This document shows, in pieces, positions 1-11,100 of a stretch of 64,000 bases of DNA. Numbering within the stretch: position 1 is the first letter of the stretch; each line of letters begins with the position of its first letter. A program made the position numbers and the translations under genes. The stretch lies in contig NC_003071.7 of NCBI RefSeq assembly GCF_000001735.4, positions 4,333,151-4,397,150 of the forward strand, written 5' to 3'. This DNA comes from Arabidopsis thaliana (taxonomy: Eukaryota > Streptophyta > Magnoliopsida > Brassicales > Brassicaceae). The notes under the pieces are model-generated. The model was not told where the DNA came from and ran no database searches. It saw only the letters and a list, made by a program, of their open reading frames with translations.

Positions 1-382
1 CCTCGACAACAGAATCTTTATAGTTCTCCATACAACTCTTGAAACATGGCTTCTTAGGAGAACCAATGAGAAACTGTGTGTGCTCTGCCTTCTCCATGGC
101 TAGAGAAAGAGCCGCCTTAGCCAACTCTAATACAGTCGATGCGGATTTCGTGCGATGATCTAACGTTAGGGATTTGATACATTCTTCTTCTAGGGACGAG
201 AATGACGCGGTGCCTTTACAAGCCTTTGATATCAGTAATGATGGATATGGACATGTCTTTGGTTTGGTTGATAAATGGGTAGCAATGTTGGATTTTGCAT
301 TGGTATATGGCCACCGCGAGAGGAGAAGGAAGGTTAGGATATGGATTGATAGGTATGCATGAGAAGCATATAAACAAACCAT
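1..382 (-). CDS. Plant invertase/pectin methylesterase inhibitor (PMEI) protein, 3' end cut by window edge
   Basis: An uninterrupted minus-strand frame starts at the ATG at 382 and stays open for 127 codons to the window edge. Residues about 8-29 are hydrophobic and fit a secretion signal peptide. After it come the PMEI hallmarks: a first Cys pair (residues 55 and 68, in ISKACKGT and EEECIKSL), then VLELAKAALSLAMEKA, then the second pair in CFKSC followed by MENYKDSV. In this family four Cys form two disulfides of a four-helix bundle that inhibits pectin methylesterase or invertase in the apoplast. The rest of the bundle lies outside the window. No ORF longer than 60 codons on the plus strand explains the conservation. 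Pectin methylesterase versus invertase as target cannot be decided from this fragment. Confidence 0.85.
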   Translation of the reverse strand, partial: MVCLYASHAYLSIHILTFLLLSRWPYTNAKSNIATHLSTKPKTCPYPSLLISKACKGTASFSSLEEECIKSLTLDHRTKSASTVLELAKAALSLAMEKAEHTQFLIGSPKKPCFKSCMENYKDSVVE

Positions 383-1244
383 CGTTTTATATGTTCAACA
401 AAGCTTGTTCTTTGACTATAGGTTTAAATGAAATAGTAGATTGAAGTTTGTACATATATTAACTTTTGTTGTGTCAATGGTTTAAATTGTCCATTGTTTA
501 GTTCCACAAGTTTTAAACATGATATGTTATTTATAGGTTTGGAATGAACGATAGAGGAAAAATAAACTTGTCAACGCTAATAATAAAAGAGTGTATCGAA
601 AAAGAGAGAAAAAAACAAAAATTCATTGTGATTCTTTTGTTATTTTGTTTTTCAATGATTCAATTCAATGTCTTAATTTCTCTCCTAACATAAAAGTTAG
701 TTATGGGCATTCGGTTATCCAGTTTCGGTTCGTTTCCATTCCGTTATCGTTCTTTCGGTTCTAGAGTTTAGTATCCATTCAGTTATTTTGATATTTCGGT
801 TCGTTTCAGTTCTTACAGTTCTAAAATTTAATATACATTCGGTTATTTTGCTTTGAGTATTTTTGGATATTTCTGTTATTTTTATATTTTTGAGTATTTT
901 TACTATTTATATATACTTTTTAGTATTTTTAATTATTTAGTCTAGAAATGACTAGTATTTTTGAAAATATAATTATATTTCGGATACTTTTGGTTATCCA
1001 AAATATTTCAGTTTGTATCCACTCGATTTCGGTTCTTTTGGTTATAGAATTTTAATATCCGTTAGGTTATTTTCAAATTTTCGGTTTTGCTCCGTTTTTT
1101 TACATCGGTTGCGGTTCGGTACATTAGGTTCGTTTTATATGCCCAAGCCTAATAAAAATCATGTTCATTTTGGTATTTATAGCTTTAGTAGACACATGTT
1201 TAGTAAAACAAATTCTCAAACAAGAAGATTTATGGAATACCTTG
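383..1244. other. Intergenic, AT-rich, with degenerate TTCGGTT repeats
   Basis: No coding signal. Positions about 706-1130 hold a degenerate short repeat built on TTCGGTT and CATTCGGTTATTTTG on the plus strand, interrupted by AT-rich DNA. Similar TTCGGTT-rich stretches are common in Brassicaceae intergenic DNA. The PMEI promoter should lie in 383-700, but I see no clear TATA box or other element that I would assign. Confidence 0.5.
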
Positions 1245-1670
1245 TAAGACTACTTAGACTAGTTACAATGGTTTGGTGGTGAAAAAAACATTTCCACTAC
1301 GATGGTGTGCTGTAATCAAAGCTAGGTGATGTGGCAAATTTAGTATTGATAAATATCAATACCCGTGAAAGTAGAACAGAGAAGATAAGTGTGACAAGTG
1401 TTATATTTTGATTGGTTGCTTTGATTTTTATTTTTTTTGTTTCATCTCAACTATATAACTTCAATTATTTTATAATATTTGTACATAAAAATATCAAAAT
1501 TTATATCAAAATTTCTAATTTTACATTCTCTATAAATAGAGACTATTTTCATTTGATTTGGATACAGAAAAAAAAACTATTTTTAGACCCAAAAAAGGTA
1601 TAATCGCCAAAAAAAAAACTTTTGTTTTACCTTTAAATATCTTTTTATCTAAGTGGATCCAAACAATAAC

Positions 1671-2759
1671 CCTTTCAACACCCAAAACTCTTCTAATTAC
1701 CCTTTTAACTATGCAAATCCCAACAATTATCAGTTTCAAAATCAATCTCCTAACCAACCCCAACAATTATCAGTTTCAAAATCAATCTCCTAACCAACCC
1801 CAACATATATCAAATTATGGTTATCCACTAAATTTCTTCATGCCGTAAGCTGTTCCAAACTATCGTCCATTTCATGGATCGATGATGTCTTATCCATCTT
1901 AAACACCTCCTTATTTTCCTACTCCAACAGGTAATGAAACTGATTCGAATCTTGGAGCAACTGATTTTCCCGAGTTTTCTACCCAAATGGCTCTTGGTGG
2001 TATTAGGGTATTCATGAAGCCATTCCAGATGCAAAGGATTCAACTCCTTCTCGTCGGAGAAGTCCCAAATGGACCACTGATCAAAATTTGGTTCTCCTGA
2101 GTGGGTGGATTAAATTTGGAAGAGACAGTATTATTGGCAAAAACTAAAAATGTGAGTCAACTGGGGTAAAATTGCTGAATATTGTAATGAACATTGCTCA
2201 TTTGATCCTCCCCGTGATGGAGAAGCATTCAGAAATCACTATAATTATGTGAACAAAAGCGTGAACAAATGGGCTGGCGCTTATGATAACGCTAAATGTA
2301 TGCAACAAAGCGGGTGGTTGGAGGATGATGTATTGGTAAAAGCGCATGAATTATATTCAAGTGCTGGTAAAAGAAGTTTCAAATAGGAGGAAATACTTAT
2401 TCTGGAAGCAGTGGATCTAAAAGAGCCCACGAGAGTGATGCTAGTGACTCAAACTCTGTAGGATCTAGTGCTCGTCCAATGGAAAGAGATGCTGCTAAGA
2501 AAAAGCTAAAAAAAAAGGTAAAGGCGCAGCGTTGAAAGTGGTCAACGAAGAGTCGAACGAATTTTAACAATTCAAGGCACAAGAGTTGGATAGGTTGGAG
2601 AAAATAACTATGATGCACAGTGAAACAAACCAATTGATTAAGGAAAAGACTCATGCTAAAAAGATGAAGATGTTTATAGAGCTAACTGAAAAAGAGAATC
2701 TCGATGACAAGAGCAAAAAGCTATTGCAACAATTGAGCCACGATCTATTTGGAAATTAA
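1671..2759 (+). pseudogene. Harbinger accessory protein (Myb/SANT-like plus NAM-associated C-terminal domain), broken
   Basis: Conceptual translation in several frames gives, in order: an Asn/Gln/Tyr-rich start (about 1680-1850); a SANT-like segment reading RRRSPKWTTDQNLVLLSGWI then FGRDSIIGKN (about 2056-2140); NHYNYVNKSVNKWAGAYDNA (about 2235-2300); and a C-terminal Lys-rich/coiled-coil part with SETNQLIKEKTHAKKMKMFI and a final FGN before the stop at 2757. This is the usual arrangement of the DNA-binding partner ORF of PIF/Harbinger elements, often annotated in plants as a NAM-associated C-terminal domain protein. There are several frameshifts and stops (for example near 1849, 1900, 2099, 2383), so it is a pseudogene. 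Confidence 0.7.
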
Positions 2760-3122
2760 TTATTGTCAAGTGGTTATCTGTATTTTGTCACTTCATGCTT
2801 TAACGTGTGTTTGTCACTTTCTCCTTTAATAATTTGTATTGTCATGTTATGCTTTAATAATGTGTGTTTGTCACTTTCTCCGTAATTTGTATTGTCTTCT
2901 ATGCTTTTTTTTTTTGTGCGAAATATTGTCTTATATGCTTTATTAATATTATCCATGATTTTAAATAGAGAATCTTATCTTATCCATGACTTTTGGTTTG
3001 AAGCACTCAATTCGAATCCAAGGCACCAACAATTTAATTCGTTGTTTCCATTTTTTTTATAAATTAGAACTCATTCTTCCATTGATGTACAAACCATAAA
3101 TCTTACCTTACTAAAAATCTCA

Positions 3123-4435
3123 ATGGATCCATCAGAATATCCTTTTGACATCAAAGCTTACAAGAGGCAGTCTGAAATTGAAGAGATGTATATCATCAAT
3201 CGGTTTAGGGAGCGTCGAAACAAAATAGGGGAAGACTATCCACCTCGTAGCAAGAGAAAATACTTTAAAAGAGACCATGCATCAGCAAAATTAAAGAATA
3301 TTGACGACTACTTTGCCAATGAACCTATATATGACGATGCAATGTTTCGTCGGTGATTCCGGATGAGAAAACATATTTTCTTTCGGATCGTTGAAGACTT
3401 ATCAAACAGCGACAACTATTTCACCCAACGATATGACGCAGCCAAGAAAGAAGGTATATCTCCATTACCAAAATATACTACGACCATGCGAATGTTTGCA
3501 TATGGTGTGGCAGCTGACGCGGTGGATGAATACAGTAAAATTGGAGGTACTACTACTTTAGAGTGCTTGCGAAGATTCTGTAAAGGAATCATAAAGCTGT
3601 ATGAGACAGAGTATCTCAGAGCCCCAACTCAAGATGACCTCCAAAGAATTTTACGTGTTAGTGAGATGCGAGGGTTTCCCGGGATTATTGGGAGTATTAA
3701 TTGCATGCAGTGGGAATGGAAAACTTGTCCTACAGTGTGGGAAGGTCAATTTACTCGAGGAGATAAGGGAACCACCACTGTTATTTCTGAAGCAGTTGCA
3801 TCTCATGATCTATGGATCTGGCATGTTTTTTTGGATGTCCGGGCACACTAAACGATATAAATATCCGTTCACCGGTGTTCGATGATGTTGAACAAGGAAA
3901 TACTACAAGAGTGAATTTTTTTGTGAGCCAACATCCGTATAATATCGCTTACTATCTAGCTGATGGTATTTATCCTTCTTATCCTACTTTCGTCAAATCG
4001 ATTAGGCTACCTCAAAGTGAACCAGACAAGTTATTTGTACAACGTCAAGAGGCGTGTCATAAGGACATCGAACGTGCATTTGGAGTGCTGCAAGCTCGAT
4101 TTAAAATCATTCGTAAACCAGCTGGCCTGTGGGACATATTCGAGTTGGCTATCATCATGAGATCGTGTATCATATTGCATAATATGATTGTTGAGGATGA
4201 ACGAGAGACATATGCTCAACACTGGACGGATTATGATCAATTTGAGGCAAGTGGGTCGAGTACACAACAACCATTCTCGACCCAAGTGCTACTCCTATTT
4301 GCAAATCATGTGCGTGATAGATCCAAATTGCGTGATTCAAATGTACATCACGAATTGCAAGCATATCTAGTCAAACACATATGGGCACAATTTAGAATGT
4401 TCTTGTTGTCTGCTTATTGTATTTTTGTATTTTAA
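3123..4435 (+). pseudogene. PIF/Harbinger transposase (Plant_tran, DDE), broken in at least two places
   Basis: Three plus-strand pieces form one Harbinger transposase: 3123-3356 (N-terminal helical region, starting MDPSEYPFDIKAYK), 3363-3851 (including GFPGIIGSINCMQWEWK and EAVASHDLWIWH), and 3812-4435 (GTLNDIN, SPVFDDV, CHKDIERAFGVLQARF, ending near VKHIWAQF). The family motif GSIDCMHW reads GSINCMQW here, so the first catalytic Asp is Asn. The Asp after GTLN and the Glu of the DIERAFG block are kept. A TGA stop follows residue 77, and a frameshift lies near 3830. Length and order match full-size plant Harbinger transposases, which act with the Myb-like partner encoded just upstream. Confidence 0.85.
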
Positions 4436-4715
4436 ATTTGTGTTCATTGTATGTGTTTTAGTAATAATAATTTTTTCTTCTCGTTTTAATTATTTGTAAA
4501 AGTTTTTAAAAATATTATATAAAATAAAAACAAATATAAACACAACAATACTTTATAAAACTATTTAATGTTTAATTCTTTTAAATTTAATTTGATATTA
4601 ACGATGGTTAATAATATGTAATCACAAAAAACATAAACATAAATAAAATGAAAAATATGGAATAAAAATGGTGGGGTAAGATGTTGTAATTTTACTAAAC
4701 AAAAACTATTGTAAA

Positions 4716-4942
4716 GATAAAAATTGGGTAGGTGTTGAATAATGATGTGGAAGAAAGAGAAGATGATGTGGAGTGTTAAAAGTAAAAAAGTGGGTGTTGT
4801 AAATGAGTAACCATTGTGGATAGTCTAAGGATAAAAATTGTATAGGTGTTGAATAATGATGTGGAAGAAAGAGGAGATGATGTGGAGTGTTAAAAGTAAA
4901 AAAGTGGGTGTTGTAAATTAGTAACCATTGTGGATAGTCTTA
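4716..4942 (+). repeat. 114-bp tandem duplication of a Harbinger right terminus
   Basis: Two nearly identical units, 4716-4829 and 4830-4942, each run from GATAAAAATTG through GAGATGATGTGGAGTG to CCATTGTGGATAGTCT. Each ends in a terminal-repeat sequence. The inner unit is followed by TAA and the outer by TTA; only the outer matches the TTA on the left side. Confidence 0.85.
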
Positions 4943-5030
4943 CAATGGACACGTTGAAAAAAATATTTGAATATGGTGCAATGGTTGTTTTAATAAATGT
5001 TGTAGAGGATGTGGCAAATTTGGTGAGTAG

Positions 5031-6037
5031 GGAAAAATATCGTTTAATATTCCAACTTTCAAATTATGGCCATTTTATACCTCAACTTTATATGTGACCA
5101 TTTTAAATATGAAGATATCGTTGACCAACCGTTTAAACCATAAACATTAGTTGACCAGGCTAAAAAAACTAACCGTTATCACTCGTTAACAGATTATCTA
5201 ACGTCCGTTAACATCTCCATTAGCTACCCCTAAACGACGTCGTTTTCATATTTTAAAAATAAATAACGAACGTAGGATTCAAACTTGTAACCTAGAGAAA
5301 AACTAGAGACTTACTTAACACCCTCACCAACAGTATTTTATTGGTGAACTTTGAGAAACATATATTTATTAAAGTTTTCTCCTTCAACTTTAACCTACAA
5401 AACAAAACCATCTCCATAGCCGCCGCCTCCAAATCCGTGTTCTCTCTCCATTGATTTTTTTAATCTTAATCATATATTGTTTTTTGTTGATTGAAAAAAA
5501 TTTGTATTTGCTAATTCAATTCATCTGGAACCTATTTCTATGAACACCATTGATGGATTAGTCAATTGATATGAAATCAGTTACACAAACAGCACTAGTT
5601 CTTCGTCGTCTCACATGCACCTTCGTTGTCTCACGTACACCTTGTGTATATGATCTGTGATTGCTCTTAAGCGGATCTGATGTATTTAACGGCATAATAT
5701 ATAATTATGTGTTTCCGAATAATAATTATTAAACACTTTATCTTAGTTGGTGTGGACAAGCATAGGGAGCACTCGAAAGTTACGGGTTCGAATCTTGAGT
5801 AAGTTATTTCTTTTTAAAATATAAAAATGACGTCGTTTAAGGGTAGCTAATAGATGTTAACGGACGTTAGATAATCTGTTAACGACTGATAACAGATAGT
5901 TTATTTGGCCTGGTTAACGAATGTTTATGGTTTAAACGGTTGGTTAACGATATCTTCATGTTTAAAATGGCCACATATAAAATTGTGGTATAAAATGGCC
6001 ATAATTTGAAAGTTGGAGTATTAAACGACATTTTTCC
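5031..6037. mobile_element. Non-autonomous element with about 250-bp terminal inverted repeats
   Basis: Positions 5031-5290 and the reverse complement of 5795-6037 match over most of their length, starting GGAAAAATATCGTTTAATA on the left and GGAAAAATGTCGTTTAATA on the right complement, and sharing TTAACAGATTATCTAACGTC and AACGACGTC blocks. Such long TIRs are typical of Mutator-like or foldback elements. I could not find a convincing 9-bp target duplication. The centre (5300-5790) has no ORF I would call a gene. The element sits inside the outer Harbinger copy. Confidence 0.7.
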
Positions 6038-6295
6038 TGTTGTAATTTGTCAACACCGTGAATTTTACTGGGTGGGGTTATCTTTGTCTTGTGTTGTGTT
6101 TTCATTGGTCACTAAAATTTGACTTTTTCGTCCAATAATTTTTGAACTCAATTAAATTATAATAAACTTTTTTTTTTGTCATCTGATAATTTATTAAAGA
6201 AAAAAATAATAAAGTACATAGTTAGATCCAAAAGCCAAGTAGAACAGAAAGAGAAACAAAATAAAAGAGAAACAACGAGAGATACAAAATGAAAT

Positions 6296-7068
6296 TTAAA
6301 CTTTACTCTCCTCAAACACTTGATTGTGAAACCATGAAGGCTCTCCAAGTGCTATGTAAGACTGAAACCTTCTTTCTTGAATCACACTTCGAGAAATGGA
6401 TCGCGCGATCAGATTTGCGTTTGTGGCAATATGACGGAATGTACAAGATTCAAATGCACCAGCAATCTCATGGATTTGTGCTAACCAATTCCTGTAGAAA
6501 GGCCATTTGGACGGCTGCAAAACGGCGTTAACTGCGGCTGGATATTCCAACTCTATTATCACCTTGGAGACGTGAATATCTTGAAATGCTTTCAACGACC
6601 GTAGAATGCAGCACAGCTCAGCCCCTGTTCGATCTTGAATTGGCGTAAACGCATCTCGTGCATGGTGTTTAGCTTGCCCTATATCTCTTACAATTCAAGC
6701 TCCTCCACACATCGATTGTTTATTTATCCAAAAAGAATTCAAAATGCATTTAAGAATACCTTCTTGGGGTTTCCTCCATTTGTTTCCATCCAAATTGGAG
6801 GTGATTGCCGAGAGAATACTGTTGAAGGCTACGTGTTCACCATTTTCCAATGCATTGTGTCTTCATACGCTTTTTGAACTAAAACATGAAAATTCCATAC
6901 CTTTACTTTGAAAACGGTATGATTACGATTCTTCCAAATTGCCCATAGAACCCATGGAATTGATAGTCGAGTTTGCTTTGGTATGTGCTTGTCTTCGATA
7001 ACATTCAATAGATGAGAGAAGTTTGCTAGTAAGGTTGTTGAAGAAAAACCTTGATCCGAAGCTTGCAC
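6296..7068 (-). pseudogene. LINE-type retrotransposon remnant: zf-RVT tail plus RNase H-like (RVT_3) domain
   Basis: Read on minus from about 7068: SIPWVLWAIWKNRNHTVF, the conserved region after the RT zinc-binding domain of plant non-LTR elements, then WRKPQEGILKCILNSFW, then CGGA-stop-IVRD, AELCCILRSLKAFQDIHVSK and FESCTFRHIATNANLIARSI, the plant RNase H-like (RVT_3) pattern. The in-frame TGA stands where the family has Trp. The order fits the C-terminus of a plant LINE or LINE-derived RNase H protein. The zinc-binding domain that should precede it is found on the other strand (7023-7277), so the copy is internally inverted. Confidence 0.7.
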
Positions 7069-7277
7069 AAAATGCTGAGATTAATATGCTTAAAAGGAGA
7101 ATATGGAATCTAAAATCTGAGCCACAAATCAAGCTTTTCTGTTGGCGTGCTCTTTCTGGTGCTTTGGCTGTGGCAGAACGTTTAAGCTCACAGGGAATAC
7201 AACATGACACAAAGTGCCAAATTTGTGGTATAGCTACAAAAACAATATGTCATACTCTATTCTCTTGTGACGTATAG
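7023..7277 (+). pseudogene. Zinc-binding-in-reverse-transcriptase (zf-RVT) fragment
   Basis: An 84-residue frame reading IWNLKSEPQIKLFCWRALSG, then LAVAERLSSQGIQHDTKCQI and CGIATKTICHTLFSC. These are the signatures of the zf-RVT domain: Trp of LFCW, the C-x2-C pair and the H/C pair of CHTLFSC. It ends at a stop at 7277. The first 45 bp overlap the minus-strand remnant of the same kind of protein, which marks a head-to-head inversion junction near 7040-7070. Confidence 0.75.
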
Positions 7278-7452
7278 AATAAGAAAATGATGAATTTTGG
7301 TGTAAATTATTTATGTATCTAATAGTAGTTATTAAAAAAACCATTGTAGTATATGAAAGTAAACTGAATGTTGAATGATGATGTGTAAGAGAGAGAAGAT
7401 GATGTGTAGGTTGTTGTAATTTTAAACCAATGTAAATAGTCTAATAAAAAAA

Positions 7453-7975
7453 TATTTGGGTTCACCCCACTCTTGTTCACCCTCTCTTAATAAGCCAATC
7501 AAAATACAACAAAATGCCATGTCGTTTAATATTTAACAATTAAAATATTTGGGTTCACCTCTAGGGTGGTTAAAGTTTAGATTTTATAAATAATTGAAAA
7601 TATATTTTGGTTGAGTTTATAAAATAGTGGTTAGAGTTTAAATTTTATAAATAAACAAAATTATATTTCGGTTTGGATTGATAAAATAGTGGTTAGGTTT
7701 AGATTTTGTAATTAAACGAAATTATATTTCGGTTTGGGTTGATAAAATAGTGATTAGGTGTTAGATTTTGTGATTAAACTAAATTATATTTTGGTTTTGG
7801 TTGATAAAATAGTGGTTAAAGTTTAGATTTTGTGATTAAACGAAATTATATTTTAGTTTGGGCTGATAAAATAGTGGCTAGACTTTAGATTTTGTAATTT
7901 AATTAATTTATTTTTTCAATATATGATATGTCAAATTCTAATTGGTCATTAAAAAATGGTGAACCCAAGAATTGT
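7453..7975. mobile_element. Foldback/MITE-like unit with TTGGGTTCACC ends and internal minisatellite
   Basis: The left side has TTTGGGTTCACC at about 7456 and again at about 7549. The right end, on its complement, reads CTTGGGTTCACC (about 7962-7975), and both arms continue with similar AATNNNCCAAT-type sequence. Between them, 7562-7905 holds about six copies of a 60-62-bp unit built on GATAAAATAGTGGTTA and TTAGATTTTGTGATTAAAC. No coding potential. I could not fix a target duplication. Confidence 0.6.
7562..7905 (+). repeat. Tandem array, period 60-62 bp, about six units
   Basis: The phrase ATAAAATAGTGGTTA (with small changes) recurs at about 7620, 7680, 7741, 7803 and 7865, and a diverged first unit starts near 7562. 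Units differ at several positions each, so the array is not very recent. Confidence 0.75.
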
Positions 7976-8177
7976 TCTTGTAATAATTAAACTTCTTAGA
8001 ACAACAAAAATTTACAATAAATTTATAAAAGGAACAATTAAAAAAAAAAAAAGGAGCAAAAAGCATGATAAAAGCTGAGAGAGGAAACTTAAAAAGCACA
8101 CTTGTTTCCAAAACTAAATAGGGTCAGTCCCAAAATTGGATTTGTATAGTAACAAATGAATAACGGAAAAGAGAGTT

Positions 8178-11100
8178 TCAAGATCTACGAACAACAGCAG
8201 TAGCGAAATAAGGATGATGGGTGAACTCAAACGATACCTTAAGCGAACGGTCTTGACAGAAAAGGTTCACAGCAACAATATTGCGTTCCGCGACTTTCTC
8301 TAATCCCGTGACTTCAGCCAGCTTATCAGGATCGTTGGCGTAACCGACCTTTATGTCCTTAGCGATCTTTTGAGCATCGTGAAAGTACTCATACATAGGA
8401 AGATACTGCAGCAAAAGTAAATAGATACAACTTTACTTGCATGTTCAAAACTCTTTCTAATCGAACATAGTAGATTTATACGTGTACACATTCATCACTA
8501 AAACATTGTAAACATTACCTATGTTATTATTTGCTCAATGAAGATTGGGATCTCAATTTTCATGTGTTTATATTTATTAATCAAGTTATTGCTTTTAAGC
8601 AAATAGTTAACTAATAAATCCTACATAGATATATTTTAAATAAACTGTGAATCCTAAATTTTTCCGTATTTTCCGAATTACCTGAACCGAACTCAAGATT
8701 TTGCGATTTATGGTATTAAAGCAGATAGTGATTGTAGGTACCCGGACTACCTTTACAGTACTCGATTCCCTATCACCCAACCAATTTTTTTAAGTGTATG
8801 CTTCGGGTAGTAGATTTAGATATACCTGAAATAACCATATCCAACCCTTACCAGCTATTACCTGACTCTATACCCTAAATGCACATGCCTACTTCTACAA
8901 TTCATTTGACCAAGTAAACAGGATTAAGCACAAAAACAAAGTTGAATAAAGCACACTTACGTCGAGACGAGCATGGGATGTGGATTTTGAGAACGATTCA
9001 TATGCGTCATATTCTGGAAGGGATGCCTTCTGAAGGAGTTCAAAATGCTGTATAAATTTCTGCATGTCAAGGAAAATGGGTAGTTGAAGTCATACACAGG
9101 AAGGGATAAAACCACTCACCCATTACTAAGGCTGAGGATTTTTATCTTACACATTAATTCAATAACTATGCAACAGATAAAGAGACTTATGCTTACCTCA
9201 TTTTCGGTATTAAAAGGTCCTTGACTCTTTAAAGACATTCCTTCATTTCTCAAAGCTGCAATCATCTACGGGTAAATACACAAGGTTTGGTCAGGTTTAG
9301 AGTACTTGATATCAGCAATAGAAGGAGCTGGAAACCAAGAGATTGAAGACAAAATTACCACTGTGAGGCCTTGTGCAAGACAGGTCTGACATTTGAGAAA
9401 CAATACCCATAGACTAATCCGATCTTCCCGAGCCATGTCCCTAGAATACTCCTTATTCCTCTTTGCTTTTCTTTCCTCTGATCCAGATGAAGGTAAATGC
9501 ATTATAAAAAGCTACAAATACACACTATGCAGTTATGCCAAACCAATTACTGTACAGATGGTTCATCTCCGAAACACTAGGACACAAAATAAAAACAAAT
9601 GGATATATGAATGCTTACCAGTGTTCACAACGATTAAGACCCTGAAACGTGCTCTTTCGGCAAGCTTCCAGAGTATAATATACATGTACCAGTATACCAT
9701 GCAATATTCACTTGGCGAGTAGAGGTCTAGGTCAAATCCCAGCATGAGAAAGCGAATTGCCACCCAATTAATTTGCTCTTCTAATCCACCATATATATGG
9801 TTTAAAATGAGTAGAGACTTATCCTGAAAGGTACATAAATGCAAGTTAACACAAAATTCAATATCTGCTTATCAATAGAGCCAAAATTTTCCGAAAGAGA
9901 AAACAGAAGTTGTAGGAATTTTGACTACTGGTTTGTTCATGCTAACAATGAATAGACAGCCGTCAACTAGATTCAGATAGAGGTTTGATTAAATGGACCC
10001 ATAGTGATGGTAGTAAACCTACCCCATTTTTCGAACTGCGTGATGTATCTTGCTGCATCATTTGACCAACAGCAATCCCCATCTGCCAAATACAGGAAAA
10101 TGTATGAATGAGATCTTGACACAAAAACCCAAATCAATATGCAAACAATTTTAGGGTAAGCGAGCTTACATATAGTTAAGTAAAGAATAATACAGTTCCA
10201 ACAAAGGCACAAATGGTATAACCTGCACATGGAATACGCTCCAGTCATTTAAGATTTTCCCAAGCTTACGCCTCTGCCATGGGGTATTAGCGCATAGTAT
10301 TTTAAGTAGATTAACCATCAACTGCACCACAAAATGAGAATAGAGATCAAACAGAGATTTCTAAGAAAGGAGCCAGTTGAATAATTATCTAACTTTTTCA
10401 GGATCCAGAGGCTACCAAAACCACAAAACATAGACAAGGCATTCTCATCAAAGTCCCCATTAAAACAAATAATTTTTTGTTGTTTCAATCTTCTTGATGA
10501 TTGCAAATTAGTTACATCCACACATGCTGAAATTCTCTGAGATTGGGGCTTATACGCCAGACACCGAATATTGAACAAAACCAATGAAAGATTATTCTTT
10601 TCAAGGTTTTACCAAGTTCCAAACTCTTTTCAAGGAAGAATAAAGAGCTACCTCATACACGTTTGTAGAAAAAAATGTACCCAACGTATTCTTTTAATAT
10701 ACTGTGTTTACCTGATTAAGTTGAAGAATGTACTCATTCGTATGGAGGCCATGGTTCTTGGAGACATCTAATGCAAGAGATCTGGCGCAAATTGTCAAAA
10801 AGGTATCACGGCCGTAAAGTTTCCCATCTTGCACAAGGAGAAGCTGTAGAACAAGATTATTTATTGAGTATAAAAGGTAAAAGCATTTTGCTAGCTTAAT
10901 ACATAATTTATTCACAAATATTGCTAATATCATAACAAAAATGGACAACCATATCAATGCTTAACAGAAATTTACAATCAGAATCAACCTCAACTACAAA
11001 TATTGGATCTATATTCTTATAAGTCTTCATAAGAAAGAAAAATGAGAGTGTCAGCCACTACATATTCCAGTGTCATCATAAATAATATCTAGATAACAAT

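Larger units (their letters stand above)
1257..4939 (+). mobile_element. Inner PIF/Harbinger element (3.68 kb, TSD TTA)
   Basis: Termini are GACTAGTTACAATGGTT on the left and, on the complement of the right, GACTATCCACAATGGTT (14 of 17 identical). TTA is present at 1254-1256 and 4940-4942. The element carries both genes expected of plant PIF/Harbinger elements: a Myb/trihelix-type ORF and a DDE transposase of the Plant_tran family, both on plus and both broken. The right end contains a 114-bp tandem duplication, so two right termini lie side by side; only the outer one has the matching TTA. The defects in both genes make it non-autonomous. Confidence 0.85.
1248..7441 (+). mobile_element. Outer PIF/Harbinger-type element, host of three further insertions
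   Basis: The left end GACTACTTACAATGG (from 1248) pairs with the reverse complement of the right end, GACTATTTACATTGG (ending 7441), 13 of 15 matching. Both sides carry the 3-bp target duplication TAA (1245-1247 and 7442-7444). PIF/Harbinger elements duplicate TWA. The left end is split at its TTA by the inner element (1257-4939). The sequence after the inner element (4943-5030 and 6038-6160) is alignable with the inner element's own left end, for example GATGTGGCAAATTT at about 5008 and 1328. So the outer copy is a relative of the inner one. The right 115 bp (7327-7441) resembles the inner element's right end. It has no transposase of its own and now carries a LINE remnant. Confidence 0.75.

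Noticed and set aside
5755..5800. tRNA gene suggested by GGTTCGAATC
   Set aside because: No cloverleaf can be formed and no acceptor stem pairs; the box is part of a transposon inverted arm.
8178..8414. Separate small gene
   Set aside because: It is the last exon of NAA35; the phase and acceptor at 8405/8406 match the preceding exon exactly.
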